Positions 10,216 to 22,700 of a DNA stretch of 64,000 nucleotides are shown in pieces. The DNA comes from Trichoderma breve (Eukaryota; Ascomycota; Sordariomycetes; Hypocreales; Hypocreaceae): contig NC_079232.1 in NCBI RefSeq assembly GCF_028502605.1, forward strand, positions 5,952,001 through 6,016,000, read 5' to 3'. Numbering within the stretch: the stretch's first letter is position 1; each line of letters opens with the position of its first letter. Position numbers and translations under genes: made by a program. The notes below the pieces were generated by a model, which was not told the DNA's origin, made no database searches, and saw nothing but the letters and a program-made list of their open reading frames with translations.

Positions 10216-11778
10216 TTGATTGACCGACTGACTCTTGACCACTCTTTCTCATACTACTCTACACTACCATCACCTCCCCGGACTACTGTTTCTATTTTGT
10301 CTTATTACTTTGCTTGGGCGCTGTTTAGATTGGCTTGTTGGCACGCACATTTTGCCTCGCTCTCTCTCTGTCTCTTTTCTGATCCTTTTTGTTTTTTTTT
10401 CTTGTTTTCTCACATTGGTGTTATTACTGTTTTATGACGGGCATAGACAAGGGGCCCTCTTGTGCAAATTGTCCCTCCTTCGTACACATACATGTACATA
10501 ATTTATGAACATATTCAGGCAAGGGCATCGCGGGGATTCTCTTTTTTACTACATATCTAATTGGCTGGGCTGGATGGGAAAACGCATGTAAAGAAGGAAA
10601 GGTTCGTATGCAGAGCATGAAACACTGTAAACCGGTGAAGCGATGCAGCCAACAGCGATGCATGCTCGGTAGCAAAAATAATTCCTTAAGTACCAATCTC
10701 TATACGAGCGGTCAGTTTCCAACGCTGGTCATGTTTCCTCCATAGAGAAGCGGACACATTCCTCGTGCATGCTGCTACTACCAACCTACATACGAGCACA
10801 TGCGTATTCGGGTTCGGGTCTGGAGGCACGGATAAATCTAACGCTCTGTTCCAAGAAATGAAGAACTGCGATTTGCATCTGGACAGTTCAGCCCTATCGG
10901 TCCCATCCACGATGCCCAAACCGTTGAAAATTTTAAATTGCCAGCTTCAACGTCCTCCCTCCTGGGCCACTGAAACTGCTACTTCAATCCAGGGAGGAAT
11001 GGATTAACCGCCGCCCTTTAGTACTAGGCAAGTATCGTATGCCGAACCAATGACGGTTCAACGTGGACAAGTCCCTTTCATGATATCGCCTCAGCGCTGC
11101 GCTGGGCTCGCTACTGTAATATGTCTCTCATGCATTGCTGTAACGGCTCCTTTCTGATTCGCCCTTTCCCCTATCATCCCTGTCCATCGTGCATGCGCGC
11201 CATGGCAAGGGAGGGGTCGACGCTTTCACTGAAAGATGCGATAGTATTGGCAGTTATGATTGCACTGCAAGAATGTGTCGGATGCCTCTTCGTAGCGTTA
11301 TACGCTTAACAGCGAATACTTACTTGGCCTTTCTTTTTCGCGTCGCCATCAGCCAATTAACCATCGAGTATCACGAGGGGACATTTGGCGAGGCGTGAGA
11401 CGTGTGAGTCGGATAGTGATTCCAATAAGGTATCGAAACTTCGGCAAGGGGGTAGAAAGCGAGCGCACATCTCTCTTTCACATCCGCCATATATAAAAAA
11501 ACGTAGCCACCTTCCTGTCTGGATTAGGTTCCCCCAAAGACGATCCTTGTGTGTACCCCAAGAGTTTGGGGGCGGAACCAGACGGTTATCCGAAGGAACA
11601 CTGGTGTTTGGCAGCCCGTTCTTGGCCTGAGTTTGCTCGAGATTGGCCCAAGGTTATCCACTTGTGAGTTTGATCGACTGAGATGTGTACAACGGTTATG
11701 GCTAACCTGGAGGGTTGAGCAAGGTCGAATCTGAGATAGAGTAAATCGTCCAAAGATCTTTGAGTCACAGACGAACGC
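10216..11778. other. gene-free interval
   Basis: About 1.6 kb. It begins with a pyrimidine-rich stretch, probably the 3' UTR of the palmitoyltransferase gene. Short overlapping frames on both strands show no recognisable domain. An upstream exon of the following coiled-coil gene could hide near 11550-11730, because a CAG acceptor-like site occurs just before 11779, but I cannot support one. Confidence 0.45.
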
Positions 11779-12102
11779 ATGATGCACCTTCGTGTCGAGA
11801 CTAAGCCCCGAGAAATGCTCGTAAGAGCCATCGAGAGGACCGAGGAACAGCTTCAAATTGTAAATGAGCAGATCGAAGCGTTAAGGAACCAGCGGTTGGA
11901 AATCGACAGGCAAATCATCACATATGAGAAGAGGCTATGTCTAAGAGCGGAGGTGCAAGATAACGTTGCTGCCAAGGAGAATGAGGCTGAAGAGTTGAGG
12001 GAGCAGCTCGCCACTGCGGTGCATGAGCTTGAAGGCTACGACGAGACGATGCAGATCAAGGCCAAAGATTCGTTATCCGCTGCCTCCGATGAGGATTATT
12101 GA
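11779..12102 (+). CDS. small coiled-coil protein, unrecognised
   Basis: An uninterrupted frame of 107 residues begins MMHLRVETKPREM. It is almost wholly helical with heptad-like Leu/Ile spacing: EEQLQIVNEQIEALRNQRLE, DRQIITYEKRL and a second arm ELREQLATAVHELEGYDE. It ends in an acidic serine tail (SAASDEDY). Two helical arms joined by a short turn recall prefoldin-like or spindle/kinetochore small subunits, but no family signature is clear. It has no Cys pairs, signal peptide or membrane segment. It lies 470 bp upstream of the polymerase eta gene on the same strand. A short upstream exon ending at a CAG just before the ATG is possible. The compositional bias toward E, Q, R and L over the whole length argues for a real coding region. 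Confidence 0.5.
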   Translation: MMHLRVETKPREMLVRAIERTEEQLQIVNEQIEALRNQRLEIDRQIITYEKRLCLRAEVQDNVAAKENEAEELREQLATAVHELEGYDETMQIKAKDSLSAASDEDY

Positions 12103-12574
12103 TGGCCGAAACAATGTTAGAATACAACTCGGTTCCCTGTGGTCATTTTCTGTTGGAGAAGCCAAAGACGGGAACGATGGTGTGGCTTTTGTGTAACTTG
12201 TGTTGTTGACAGGATGGATTAATCCTCGAAATTCCTCTTCCGGTGGATGGAATCTCAAATCCCAGTTCTGGATAAGTTGATTAAAAAAGTATTTCATGCG
12301 TTTGATGATTGATGATTGATACCAGCAGAGTATCCAGCTCTGCTTTGTTACAGTGTACCCCATAAGTGGTGCCGAGCTTAGGCAGATGAGATGTCTTGCA
12401 TAACAGTCTTTAATGTGGGTCGCTCCGCAACACCGATCAAGGGAAACTCCGACTTTGACATCGCGTACGAAAAACCACCGCCGTTCACGTGCTGATGCAT
12501 CTCAGCTCATTTTCACACTTCAATGAATCCATCTCATCAGTCGTCGGTATCACCAGTCTCTTGGTCGTTGCCTC
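12103..12574. other. intergenic spacer before polymerase eta
   Basis: About 470 bp carrying the 3' end of the coiled-coil gene and the promoter of the polymerase gene. No TATA box or other convincing element was seen. Confidence 0.5.
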
Positions 12575-14611
12575 ATGCCTTCGCCATCGCCCGGCAGCGG
12601 CGCATCTTCGCCGCTGCGCGATGCCCGCCGTTCACGCTTCACATATCGGCAGCTTGCCCAGATGGCGACTTATAGCACATCTACTCCCCTGCGCGTTGTT
12701 GCTCACATAGACCTCGATGCATTCTATGCACAGTGTGAGATGGTTAGACTCGGTGTCCCGGAAGATAAGCCTCTCGCCGTGCAGCAGTGGTGAGATATCC
12801 TCGACTCTTTAGACACGTGAAGTATCTGAGAAGTGAACGGGACTAACCGGCGGCTACACTCCAGGCAGGGTCTCATTGCTGTCAACTATCCCGCAAGGAA
12901 GTGGGAGATTGGACGCCACTGCAACATCACCGAGGCCAAGAAGCTCTGCCCGGAATTGATTGCGCAACACGTCGCTACTTGGAGAGAAGGCGATGACAAG
13001 TGGGCGTATCGAGATGATGCTGCTGCAAATATTGCTACCGACAAAGTGTCTCTCGATCCCTATCGCTTGCAATCGAGGAAAATCCTCGCACTCATCAAGG
13101 ATTCCCTGCCAAAAGACCTTCAAAAGGTTGAAAAGGCAAGCATCGACGAAGTCTTCCTGGACCTCTCGGCTCACATTCACTCAGAACTGCTGCGCCGCTT
13201 TCCAGAGCTTTCAAACCCGCCTCCATCCGGTGATGCAGCTGAAAGTCTTCCTTTCCCATCTGCTGCTGCCCTTGACTGGCGCGACGACAACCTTGTCGTT
13301 CTTGAGGAGGACCAAGAAGCTCTCGATCCAGACTGGGATGACGTAGTTATACTTATGGGCTCTGAAATAGTTCGCGGTGTTCGCGCGCAGATACGTGGAA
13401 AGCTGGGATATACCTGTTCTGCAGGTATAGCGAGTAACAAGCTGGTCAGCAAGCTAGGCTCAGCTTTCAAGAAGCCCAATGCTCAAACAGTTATACGCAG
13501 TCGAGCAGTGCTACCATTCCTAACGGCCATCAAAGTCACCAAGATGCGGAACCTTGGTGGCAAGCTAGGAGATCAAGTTGTTTCTACGTTCGGCACAGAG
13601 AGCGTCAAGGAGCTGCGTGATATCCCGTTGGACCAGTTCAAGGCGAGACTCGGCGAAGAAACCGCCGTTTGGCTCTACAACACCATCAGGGGAATCGACC
13701 ACAGTGAAATCAACTCGCGAACTCAAATCAAATCTATGCTCTCGGCCAAGTCATTCCGGCCCTCGATCAAGACTCCCGATCAAGCAATCAAGTGGCTCAG
13801 GATTTTTGCGGGCGACATCTATTCCCGCCTGGTTGAAGAAGGCATTCTGGAGCACAAGCGGTGGCCGCGCACAATCAATCTTCACCATCGCCACGGCGGA
13901 CAAACGCGAAGCAAGTCAAGCTCGATCTCCTCAGGAAAGGCTCTGGATGAACAAGCCCTCTTCGCCCTTGCTAAGGAGCTGCTCCACCAAATCATTGCCG
14001 AAGGAGACGTCTGGCCTTGTTCCAACTTGAGTCTGAGTGTTGGCGGGTTCGAGGAAGGTGTCAAAAACAACATGGGCATTGGTGCCTTTTTCAAGAAGAG
14101 GGACGAAACGCCTCCATTGCGTCCTTTTGATACCACACCTGAAAGCTCAACTACGGAGCAACAGAGCAAGAAGCCCCGGCTTGATAAACCTAGCATCCAA
14201 CGATTTTTCAATAAGAGACCTGTGGGTGGCCAAGACTCCCTTAACATGAAGGAGAGCATCAACGCAGACCAGCTACAGCCTAATGGCGCCAGCTTTCCCC
14301 AACTCGATCAAGAAAAGAATGACGGGGAGATATCAAGTCACGAGACATCGGATACAGGGGATTCAGCCCATTTCACAAGCCTATCTTGCCCCAGATGTAA
14401 AGCTAGCTTCGCCGACGACATGTCATTTCAAAGCCATCAAGATTGGCATTTCGCAAAGGACATTCAGGACGGTGAACGTGTCAAGCCCACATTTACTGGG
14501 CAGCCAGCCGCCTCGCGCGGCCGTCCACCAAAAGGGTCTGGCCTTGCTTCTAAAAGGGGACGGGGAGGCTCAAAGCTTGAGCAAGGGCAAAGTAAGCTCA
14601 CGTTTGGGTGA
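12575..14611 (+). CDS. rad30: DNA polymerase eta (Y-family translesion polymerase)
   Basis: Pol eta copies past UV photoproducts and other lesions in the nucleus. The exons are 12575-12789 and 12865-14611 (653 residues); the intron is GTGAGA...CAG. The first catalytic motif is HIDLDAFYAQCE (D46, D48, E55). Finger residues follow in AVNYPARKWEIGRH, and the palm motif is SIDEVFLDLS (D166, E167). The little-finger domain covers roughly residues 370-480. A C-terminal UBZ zinc finger has C580-x2-C583 and H596-x3-H600, with the typical Asp (D598) between the histidines. A PCNA-binding-like SIQRFFNKRP lies near residue 515 and a second candidate (QSKLTFG) at the extreme C-terminus. Size and domain order match fungal Rad30. 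An internal ATG at 12662 is an alternative start close to the catalytic core. Long open frames on the opposite strand and in other phases are shadows. Confidence 0.94.
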
Positions 14612-17600
14612 ACAACATGTATGTAGCAGACGAAGCCCGGGGGCTTCATCCGCGACACGAAAATTTTCTTAGGCAGAGCTTTCGGGCTGAAGGGGCCGTC
14701 CTGACGCTGATCGAACTATACCGGTTTTCACGCATGATCAACAAGTCACGATGCCGAACGAGAAAAACCGCTCCACTGCAGCCTGGCTTTCTTCGTTCAT
14801 CCGCCGGCCTTGAATAGTCAGGCACTGCTCCGCTTGCCTTGAGCTCCGCACCATCTTGATTAAGGCTTGACAATACTCAGGCTCCATGTATATCGATCAC
14901 ACATTGGTGCGCATCACGGCGAGTACTCATATTAGTCCGGCTGAATTAGGCTGGATGCCTCAAACAGGAGTGAGCAAACAGAGGTGTGCGTTGGATGCTG
15001 ATGAAGCATCTTTCAGCCTCATTCTTCTCTTTCCATTGCCTCCATTGATGGGGCTTTGCCATGTGTGGTCGCCTGTTCTCCTACTCTTTCGGGCAGACAC
15101 GATCCCTAGTGAGCTCCTTTGAGCTCAGTCATCATTGCTTCCCCTCAGACATGCTCTTCATAATACAGAGTACAAGCGGCACAGTGCAGAATATGATGAC
15201 AGCAGCATAAACAAAGGTGGGGGAGTGACGGTTGCCGGGCCGGTAGAGACGGCTGCATCACGCAGTCCCAATATTGAAAAGCACATTCCAATATCGCATA
15301 ACAGTGTCCCAATAGCATCAGTGGCAATGATGTGTGATGATGCCAACGATTGGTTCGAGTGGACTGGTGACGCTAGTGCATTAACCTGTTGTCGACAGTT
15401 GGGCTCCAATTAACCATAAGCATTGATACCCGACTAGGCCAGCAGGCAGACCTTTGCGCCCCTCATCTGGCTGAGGTAATAATTCATGCCAGTTTTCCGT
15501 ATGCATTTTAGCTTAGTACAGTCGAGTAACTCGTGAATCGCCGGTGCGTGTACGATACCGCGGTTAGAGCCGACATAATGGCTCATGCACTCGCTCATTC
15601 AAATCTCGACTTTCCTGGAGGCAAGATGAATGGAGGCAACCACCACGCCTTCATAGATCCAGGGAGAGTTTCGGCTTGCAGTCGGAACTAGCGTATGTAC
15701 AACGGACAGCGCTAAATTTCTAAGCGAAGCTGGTTGGCAGGTAACGTCAAGATAGACATCGAATGAATGCTCTTCCACGTAATCCAATGGAAGGCTTTCT
15801 TAAGACAAAAGGCTGCGTGTGGTGCATCTCATTCCTAATCGGGACGAGAGAAATGTCGGATGTCTGCTCTTCCTCCTTTATCTCTCTGCACACTTTCCGG
15901 CTCTTAACCTGCTTTTGTTCGATCCACGGATATCGACTTGATCGTAAGATCACTCATTATGAGGTCGTTGCCGTGACCCAAAGGTAAGAGTAGCGAGAAG
16001 ATATGCATTGATTTGTTTTCTGTTCCCCAGAGCATCGGCTTTTGACTCCCAAGGATCAGCTGAATGCATACGTTGGACAGCTCGTTCGCCACAGCTCCAA
16101 CTCGGGCACCGAGGCAAAAAGATAAACGCATGGTGTCATCACCACCAATGGCATCTACGGGGTCGATATCCCCGCTCGATCTTGTCTGCGGCGCACGATG
16201 ATTGTCCGAGAAAGAAAGAAAAAAAGCTCCATCTGCTGTAGGAACAAGTCGCCCTGCCAATCCGTGTCGAGCTGCAATCCGACCCTTTCCAACGCGGTCT
16301 AATTATATACGCATCTTCATACGGCATGCGAGGTACTTACATGCACATACGGACGCAGGCTTGCAGACACGCAGGCACGCACGTAATATCGCAGAGCGTT
16401 TCGATAGGAACTGCTCTTACGCACTGCAACATGACTATCCGCAGATGGCGAATCAACAAGCACGAAACCAAATGGCGAGAGAAATAAGGCCCGCTGCCAT
16501 AGAGCTCAAGACAAGCTCGAGCAGAGATAACGCAGCTCATGCATCAGGAACCATCGGCTAGGGTTGACGTTGGCGCGAGAAAAGAAAGGCGAGCCTTGCC
16601 GTCGGTTGTTAGTCAGTTCTGCTAGTCGGTAACGGGAAATCACCGAAAAGGGAAAAAAGCAGGAAGAGAGCCTGGAAGGGAAGATATGAGAGACAAAAAA
16701 AACGTCCCGACATAAAAGTGAGACACTGTGGGTACGGAGGCAGAGGCGGCAGATGAAGAAAAAAAGAAAAAAAAAAAAAAAAAAACAGAAAAGACAAAAA
16801 ATGAAGAAGATAAAATAAAACAAAAAAGGAAAAGGAGAAGAAATGCACGACTGCATATCTCACGGCGGATAGCATGTGCTAAAGTACGGAGTACCTGAAC
16901 CGGTACGACGGAGTACATATCAGCATTTCGGTGTCAGAAACCGCTTCGCCCAAACACAAGCTCCAATAGGCGGCCCATTCCCAGGCCCGTCAGGCCATTC
17001 AACGGCGTTTGATGCGCCCTCCATCCCCGTTGCAGCGACGTGCAGCGAAGCCCAACGTCGACGGTCCGGGCGAGGCGAAGCGAGGCGATGTTTGGGCTCG
17101 GGACTGGCGCACTTTCGGCTCCATCAAATCACCTTGACAAGCCACCAATAGGTCCCAAGCTTGCTCTGGTGGACTCGGATAGGCACCACTTAAGCAAGGT
17201 CCCTTTCCACTCCGTAGGTTGCCTTTTAGCTGTGCCGCTACTGCCAGTAGCAGCAAGTAGTTGGAGTCATCGCAATAACAAGGTAGTGAGAGAGGCCTAG
17301 AGTTTGAAGCGTGCCCTGCCTTTTAGGCTTATTGGGGAGTGAGGCGAGCCTAACACCGGTGGTATCCCGGAAGCGTGAGAAACAGGTCGAAGCAGTATGT
17401 ATGTACCAGTAGCTGGTACCGAGGAAGCAAAGCAGAGCAGAGCAGAGCAGAGCAGAGCAGAGCAGAGCAGAGCAGAGCAGAGCGTCGTGAGGAGGGTGTT
17501 GCGTTGCGTCGTGCGTGCTGTCCTGTACTCCGTGCATTTGCCTTGCTGTGACTCTCTCCAGTCAGCAGGCAGCTCCATCTCCATTCCACCTCAATATCCT

Positions 17601-18371
17601 GTCCTATCCTCTTGTCTGTCAACCCATCCAATCCATCCAATCGCCCCCCATCTCACGGAGGTGGCCACAGGTCAGGTCAGGCCAGTCCAGTCCAGTCCAA
17701 GCAGGCAGCCCATCACAATCCGCCATCCACCATCCACTGCTCGTCAAATCAATCAGCACTGCACCTGCGCTGCACTGCTGCGGTGGTCGCATCTGCTGTC
17801 GCCACAGCCACTGAAACGGTCTGACTGAACAGGGTGCCGGAGTGCAGACAAGCAGGAGTGCAGCAAGCAGGGAAGCAGGGGTGTAGAAAGAGAAAAAAAA
17901 AAGGGCCAGCGGATCTGGAGCCAAGCTCTGCAGCCAACGAAGACCTTGCAACAGTCGGCAGCATTTTGGGAGGTCACCAGTGTCTCGATGCTCCTCATTG
18001 CCCCACCCCACCATTCACACCAGATCATCCGCCTTTTTTCTCTTCAAGTCCAGTCGAGCTGGTGCTGTCGCTTTTTTTCCATTTCTCTCCTCTTCCCTCA
18101 CGGCAATACGACTCTTTCTGCTTGGCTGCAGCCTGCCCCTTGCCCACACTTTCTCTGCGGCTTCCATTCCTCCATCTGTCGTCCTTGGATTTGCTGCTTT
18201 CCCGCCTCTTCATTTAGCAGCCCGTTCTGCCTTGAGGTTCCCTCTTTGCTCTTTCCCTCTTCCTCCCTTCCCTCTCTCCTCTCTTCTCTCCGTCTCTCTC
18301 TGGCGTCTCTCGTTGCATTGCTTTCGTATTCCGTTGCTTCCCAAATCAAATTTTGTTCGCTATTGCCCATC
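14612..18371. other. gene-poor interval with promoter of the RfeG-like gene
   Basis: About 3.8 kb. Frames here are short, overlap heavily between strands and include homopolymer products (16506-16918 minus). A poly-A-rich purine tract lies near 16755-16835 and an AGCAG array at 17431. The last 450 bp are strongly CT-rich, typical of a fungal core promoter and 5' UTR, and lead into the ATG at 18372. Confidence 0.5.
17431..17483. repeat. AGCAG pentanucleotide tandem repeat
   Basis: About 10.6 perfect copies of AGCAG, roughly 0.9 kb upstream of the RfeG-like start codon. All three frames stay open across it, which creates several spurious reading frames on both strands. Confidence 0.9.
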
Positions 18372-19729
18372 ATGTCGCGACCCACGACTCGCATGAATGA
18401 GTATTTCGTGCCGCGTGATGGCATCGATCGTGAAGTCATCTCTGCTGATATTTGCCGCTACTTGGGCAATGATGCTTTGGTGCGACCTGGCCATTATGAG
18501 GTATGCCATTTTCAGCAACGCCGACTCTGACAACCGTCAACTCGAGCAATAACAATGCATCTCGACTTGGCTGGTCGCTAACGCTTGTTCCTCCTTCAGA
18601 ACCCACAGACTGGTCAACCCGTCCAAGGTTATTATATTACGGCTTATCGTAACCTGACGACGGTGAGTTTTCGCATCTTTCTTTTGCCGCTCCCCTCTCG
18701 GCCATATCGACGACTTTTGTTTCCTGGCCCCGTTACTAAATTTGATACCCCCTAATTCGCAGGCCATGATCGAGGATCTCAAGGCCGACTCGGCCCGATG
18801 GGATAGGGAACGCCGCGCGCAGACCGCGCGCAACAGCAGCGGAGGTATCATCGCCTCGAGAGATGCCACTTACGGTGCCCCTAGACCGAGATCTAACTCG
18901 CCTACAGTCCAATACCGCTACTCTGAGACGCACCAGTCTCGGCAGCACCATGGCCCAACTGAACCACCTTTCCGAGATGATTCCTATCCTCCTCGTGATG
19001 GTCTTTATGACGCCCCAAGGTATCCAGGAACTGGCGCCCAAGGATATAATGGTGCCTCCGGCCCCTATCAGCCTCAACAGCAGCAGCAGGGCTACGCTCC
19101 TCCCAGTGGCGGTGCGTACGGCGGCAACGGCAACGCCGGCTTTCAGCAGCCTCAGCAATCCCCTGGACCCTCTGACGCCAGATATGTCGGAAATCCTCAA
19201 GGCGGCCCTATGATGAACCAGGGATACCAGAATCCGGATGGCCCGTATGTTTCAACTGGAGCCAACATGCCTCCCAGGAACTATCCCAATGATCCTTATG
19301 CCGGTGGCCACCCTGGAGCGTCTGTCCCACCACCTCAACAACCCGTATATGCCTCAACCCAGCCTGTCCAGCCAGGATATCCCGCCCCAGCCTACCCATA
19401 TCCTAACCAGGCTCCTTCGGGTGCTCCAGTCTATGCTACGCAGCCCCAGGACCCCTTTTTCGGCCGAGGTGCGTCTCCCAACAAAAACCACCCCAAGCCT
19501 ACATCCAATTTGAATGCGCTCGTCTGATTTTGTAGCTTCCCCAGCAGGCCAAACCTCTCAACAGCCACAAGGGTATGCCTCACAGGGACATGCATATGAT
19601 GAAACCCCTCCTCCAACTCGCACTTCCGTTCCCCCCGCAGAAACACAGACACCCCCTCGGGAATCAAGTACTCGTTTGAGTGACCGGGAAGGCGACAGGA
19701 ACCACCGACCACCACCACCTCGCCGATAA
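18372..19729 (+). CDS. rfeG: RfeG-like putative transcription factor
   Basis: The N-terminus (MSRPTTRMNEYFVPRDGIDR followed by a block ending in RYLGNDALVRPG), the block TGQPVQGYYITAYRNLT and AMIEDLKADSARWDRERRAQ match the protein annotated in Aspergillus and relatives as transcription factor RfeG. The exons are 18372-18500, 18600-18662, 18763-19468 and 19536-19729 (363 residues). Donors are GTATGC, GTGAGT and GTGCGT; all acceptors end in AG and phases agree. Only about the first 90 residues are ordered. The remainder is a disordered Pro/Gln/Gly/Tyr-rich region with PQQQQQGY and repeated PQ-x-x-GY motifs, ending in basic RPPPPRR. No classical DNA-binding domain is visible, so the transcription-factor label comes from annotation history rather than from this sequence. 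The prion-like composition suggests condensate or multivalent binding (inference). Confidence 0.85.
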
Positions 19730-22700
19730 GGGAGAGGGAAATGCTTGAAGTGACACGTCACTGCGAGGCGTGGGCTGATTCTTCTGATATAATTATATCG
19801 TCAGAGCTCAACCCGGCCCCATGGATTTGAATGTCTTGCTCCCCGCTTTCTATCATTTAGATGAAACTCCCAGGCAGGCACCGGTAGGGCTCTCATGGAT
19901 TTTGCAAAGAAGAAGATCGAAGACCACAGGACAATATTCTAGACTGGATGGCCCTTCTTTTCTTTTCTCTGTCTCTCTCAGCCTTTCCGGACCTTGGACC
20001 GATAATTACCAGGAGATGCGCCAAGTTTGATGTTTTTTTTTATTCGCGCCATCTTCACATCTTCTTCTCTTTTCTTTATTTCGGACTCCCTGAATTTGCA
20101 CTTCACTAGTCATGTTTTTTTTCCCGAGGCTTTTTGACAAAATGCATTTGTTTTTGTGTGGGATGGGTCAAATACTGAGCTTGTTGCCGGCTACAATGAT
20201 AGCCTTGGATGAATAACGCCTGCATATGTTTGATAGCACTCGCTCCTGGCGCAAGGTGGGAAAAGAGAAGCGGAACTACGAATGCTTCTTGGGTGGTGGA
20301 CTGTCTTGAAATCTTGCTGCCCCGGACTGGCCATGGGCGGAGTTATTTGTGTTTGTCTGGACTCGGTTTTCCTTGGCGATCGCTGAGCATTCTCAGCCAA
20401 AGCTGGTTGTCTCGATCATGCCATTTAATAGAGTAGCAAAGCCGGACTCCTGGGCAGCAAGGTGAGCCTCATGGTTTGTATATATTAGCCATAACCTGTT
20501 GAAAGGATCATCATTGCCACTCTTCTCGTTTGTTTGTTTTTTTCGTCGCGTTGTTTCATTTTTGACTGCTGCTTGTTTCGCCTTGAAAAATGACCACATG
20601 GAGCCAATATTACCCCATGGACTGACGGAGCCGGGAACACTGCATGCCAACGCAAGAAGAAGCACTTACCAACCTTTGATCGAGTTTAATGAACGCCGGG
20701 ATGCGGTTGTTGTTTTTTTTTTCCCGGTTCCATGCCCGGACTCCCATGGCGCCTCACAGAGCCGTTTAAACCGTCCAAGCTTTCGAGCCTCATATAAGCG
20801 TAAATCGTTCAAGTAGGTGTCCTGAGAGGATCGTAGTAAGTACTTTGTTTGCCGGCGCAGGGTCTCCTATATTCACCGTTAGCCATATCCATTTGATGCC
20901 CCAAGCGCTTTGAGACGTGTGTAATTTCCTTGTTTGCTTTGCAATTGCCTGTGAACTTTTCGTCTTTGCGATTCACTATCATCAGGGGATGACGAAAATT
21001 GTTGGATGAGACAAGGAAACAGACAAAACAGACAGTGACATCGTTTTTGGCAGTAAGCTCAGTCTTGACGTTAGTATAGTTCGACAAAGGGAGTGATCTG
21101 TGTGATGCTGTAATTTGAACACTTCACGAAACTGGATGCTTTTGTCATAATTGCGAGTTTGGTTGGACTGATATGATCTGGCAAGCCCAGACTGTATTTC
21201 ACAGACTAGAGCTGTTGTCTCTAGTTATGCCAACAGAGGTTAGTAATCTGGCAACAAAGAGGTACTGGTGATGGTTCAAACGTCTCGATGAGTTATGTTC
21301 CTGTCTCACTCCGGAGGGTAACATTTTACATGGAGCTGTCAAAGTGTATGCCAGTGACAGTGTCACCCACCGTTGTTCACATGCTGAGTGCCAGTCGCTG
21401 GGCAGATGTCCCTTGACCAAAATATCGCGTCGGTAATAGACTAATAACAGCCTCGCGGGATTATCTATTCCTGTTGGTTAGCAAGAGTTTACGTTTCGTG
21501 TCACCAATGCAAGGAATGGAGGCGAGCATTCATTCTTAACCTAGAGCGCATTTGCTGGTACCAGGAGGTTCCTATCTTGCCTGAGCAGCTGTTGCTTGCA
21601 TGGCAGACTCTTGAGAAAATCACACAGTGGACCCCGTAAGGCGTGTCGGCCGTGAAGAGCTGGCATTCACGTTAACTGCAGGTTGGGAAATCACGGGGTT
21701 GAGTGAAGCTTGTCGAATTCAGGTCAAAGTTGTTTCGCGACGGCGCTCCTCAACGACAATGAAGGCATCTTGACAGACACGGCATTTGGATATTTGGAAC
21801 TTTGTTTGCTTGGATCAAGATCAGAGATGCGCGTTTGGATATTCATGCACGTTGCCGCGGCATCGGCAAGTCGAGATTATGTTCCACTGCGGATGTGCAC
21901 AGGAAAAAGGGCCCCTAGCAACGGACAACGAGGACAGAGGACATGTTGAAGCAACGCCAAAAGCGCGATGAAGATGCACAAAAAAGGCTCAAAAGAGGAG
22001 AAAAATATGAGAGCCTCGTTTGACAGAGCTACGTGATGAATTCCCAGCAGGCAGCTACTACTAAGATACTGAAAGAATGGCAAGTTGAAGCGGTGACCTC
22101 CTAACCGACACCGCGATCATCCGGCTGTTCCTGCCTCTTACAGCTTCAAACGAAGTTCTCGCCAAAGTGCGCCAATAAGCTAAAGAGCTTCGGCCAGGAA
22201 TTTCACCGGCATTTTGCCAGCTTGCTCCCATTGGGCCAAAATATCCCCTGTCATCGCTCATTGGGGACTAGACCCTGCTGATAAACCTTGTTAGGCTCTT
22301 GTAGTGATAACGAAGGACGATATCTTGCCTTTAGTCGTTTGGATGTACATGCGCAGCCCTACGTCACTAGTAGCTGGTACACTGCGCATCGTAATGACCG
22401 CCAGCGTTTATTCAGGTACGGGGTACGGAGTGTCAGCCTGCGAGGCCAGTACCTGAGCACCCGAGATGCAGGGCAAGGGAGCAAGAGATTTGATGGCATA
22501 CAAAACACTTTTTTTTGCACTGCATTTGCCGTAAGAAAGATCCACAAAGATGTAAGGCTAGTAAAACAGGTGCCAGATGAGAGTCATTTTGGAAATTTGC
22601 AGAGACGGGTCGTTGTATCCGTACTCCGTACTCCGTACGCCGTAATCTGCAAATACCTGTACCAAATACCGTCTGTACTGTGCTTACATGCAGTACCTTG

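Noticed and set aside
12854..14262. Long frames antisense or out of phase within polymerase eta
   Set aside because: They are shadows of a well-supported conserved coding exon.
16506..16918. Minus-strand frames rich in Phe and Ser
   Set aside because: They arise from the poly-A/purine tract at about 16755-16835; three phases are open at once.
17238..17828. Several overlapping frames rich in Ser-Arg-Ala-Glu-Gln or Leu-Cys-Ser-Ala
   Set aside because: They are translations of the AGCAG array in all phases on both strands and have no other coding support.
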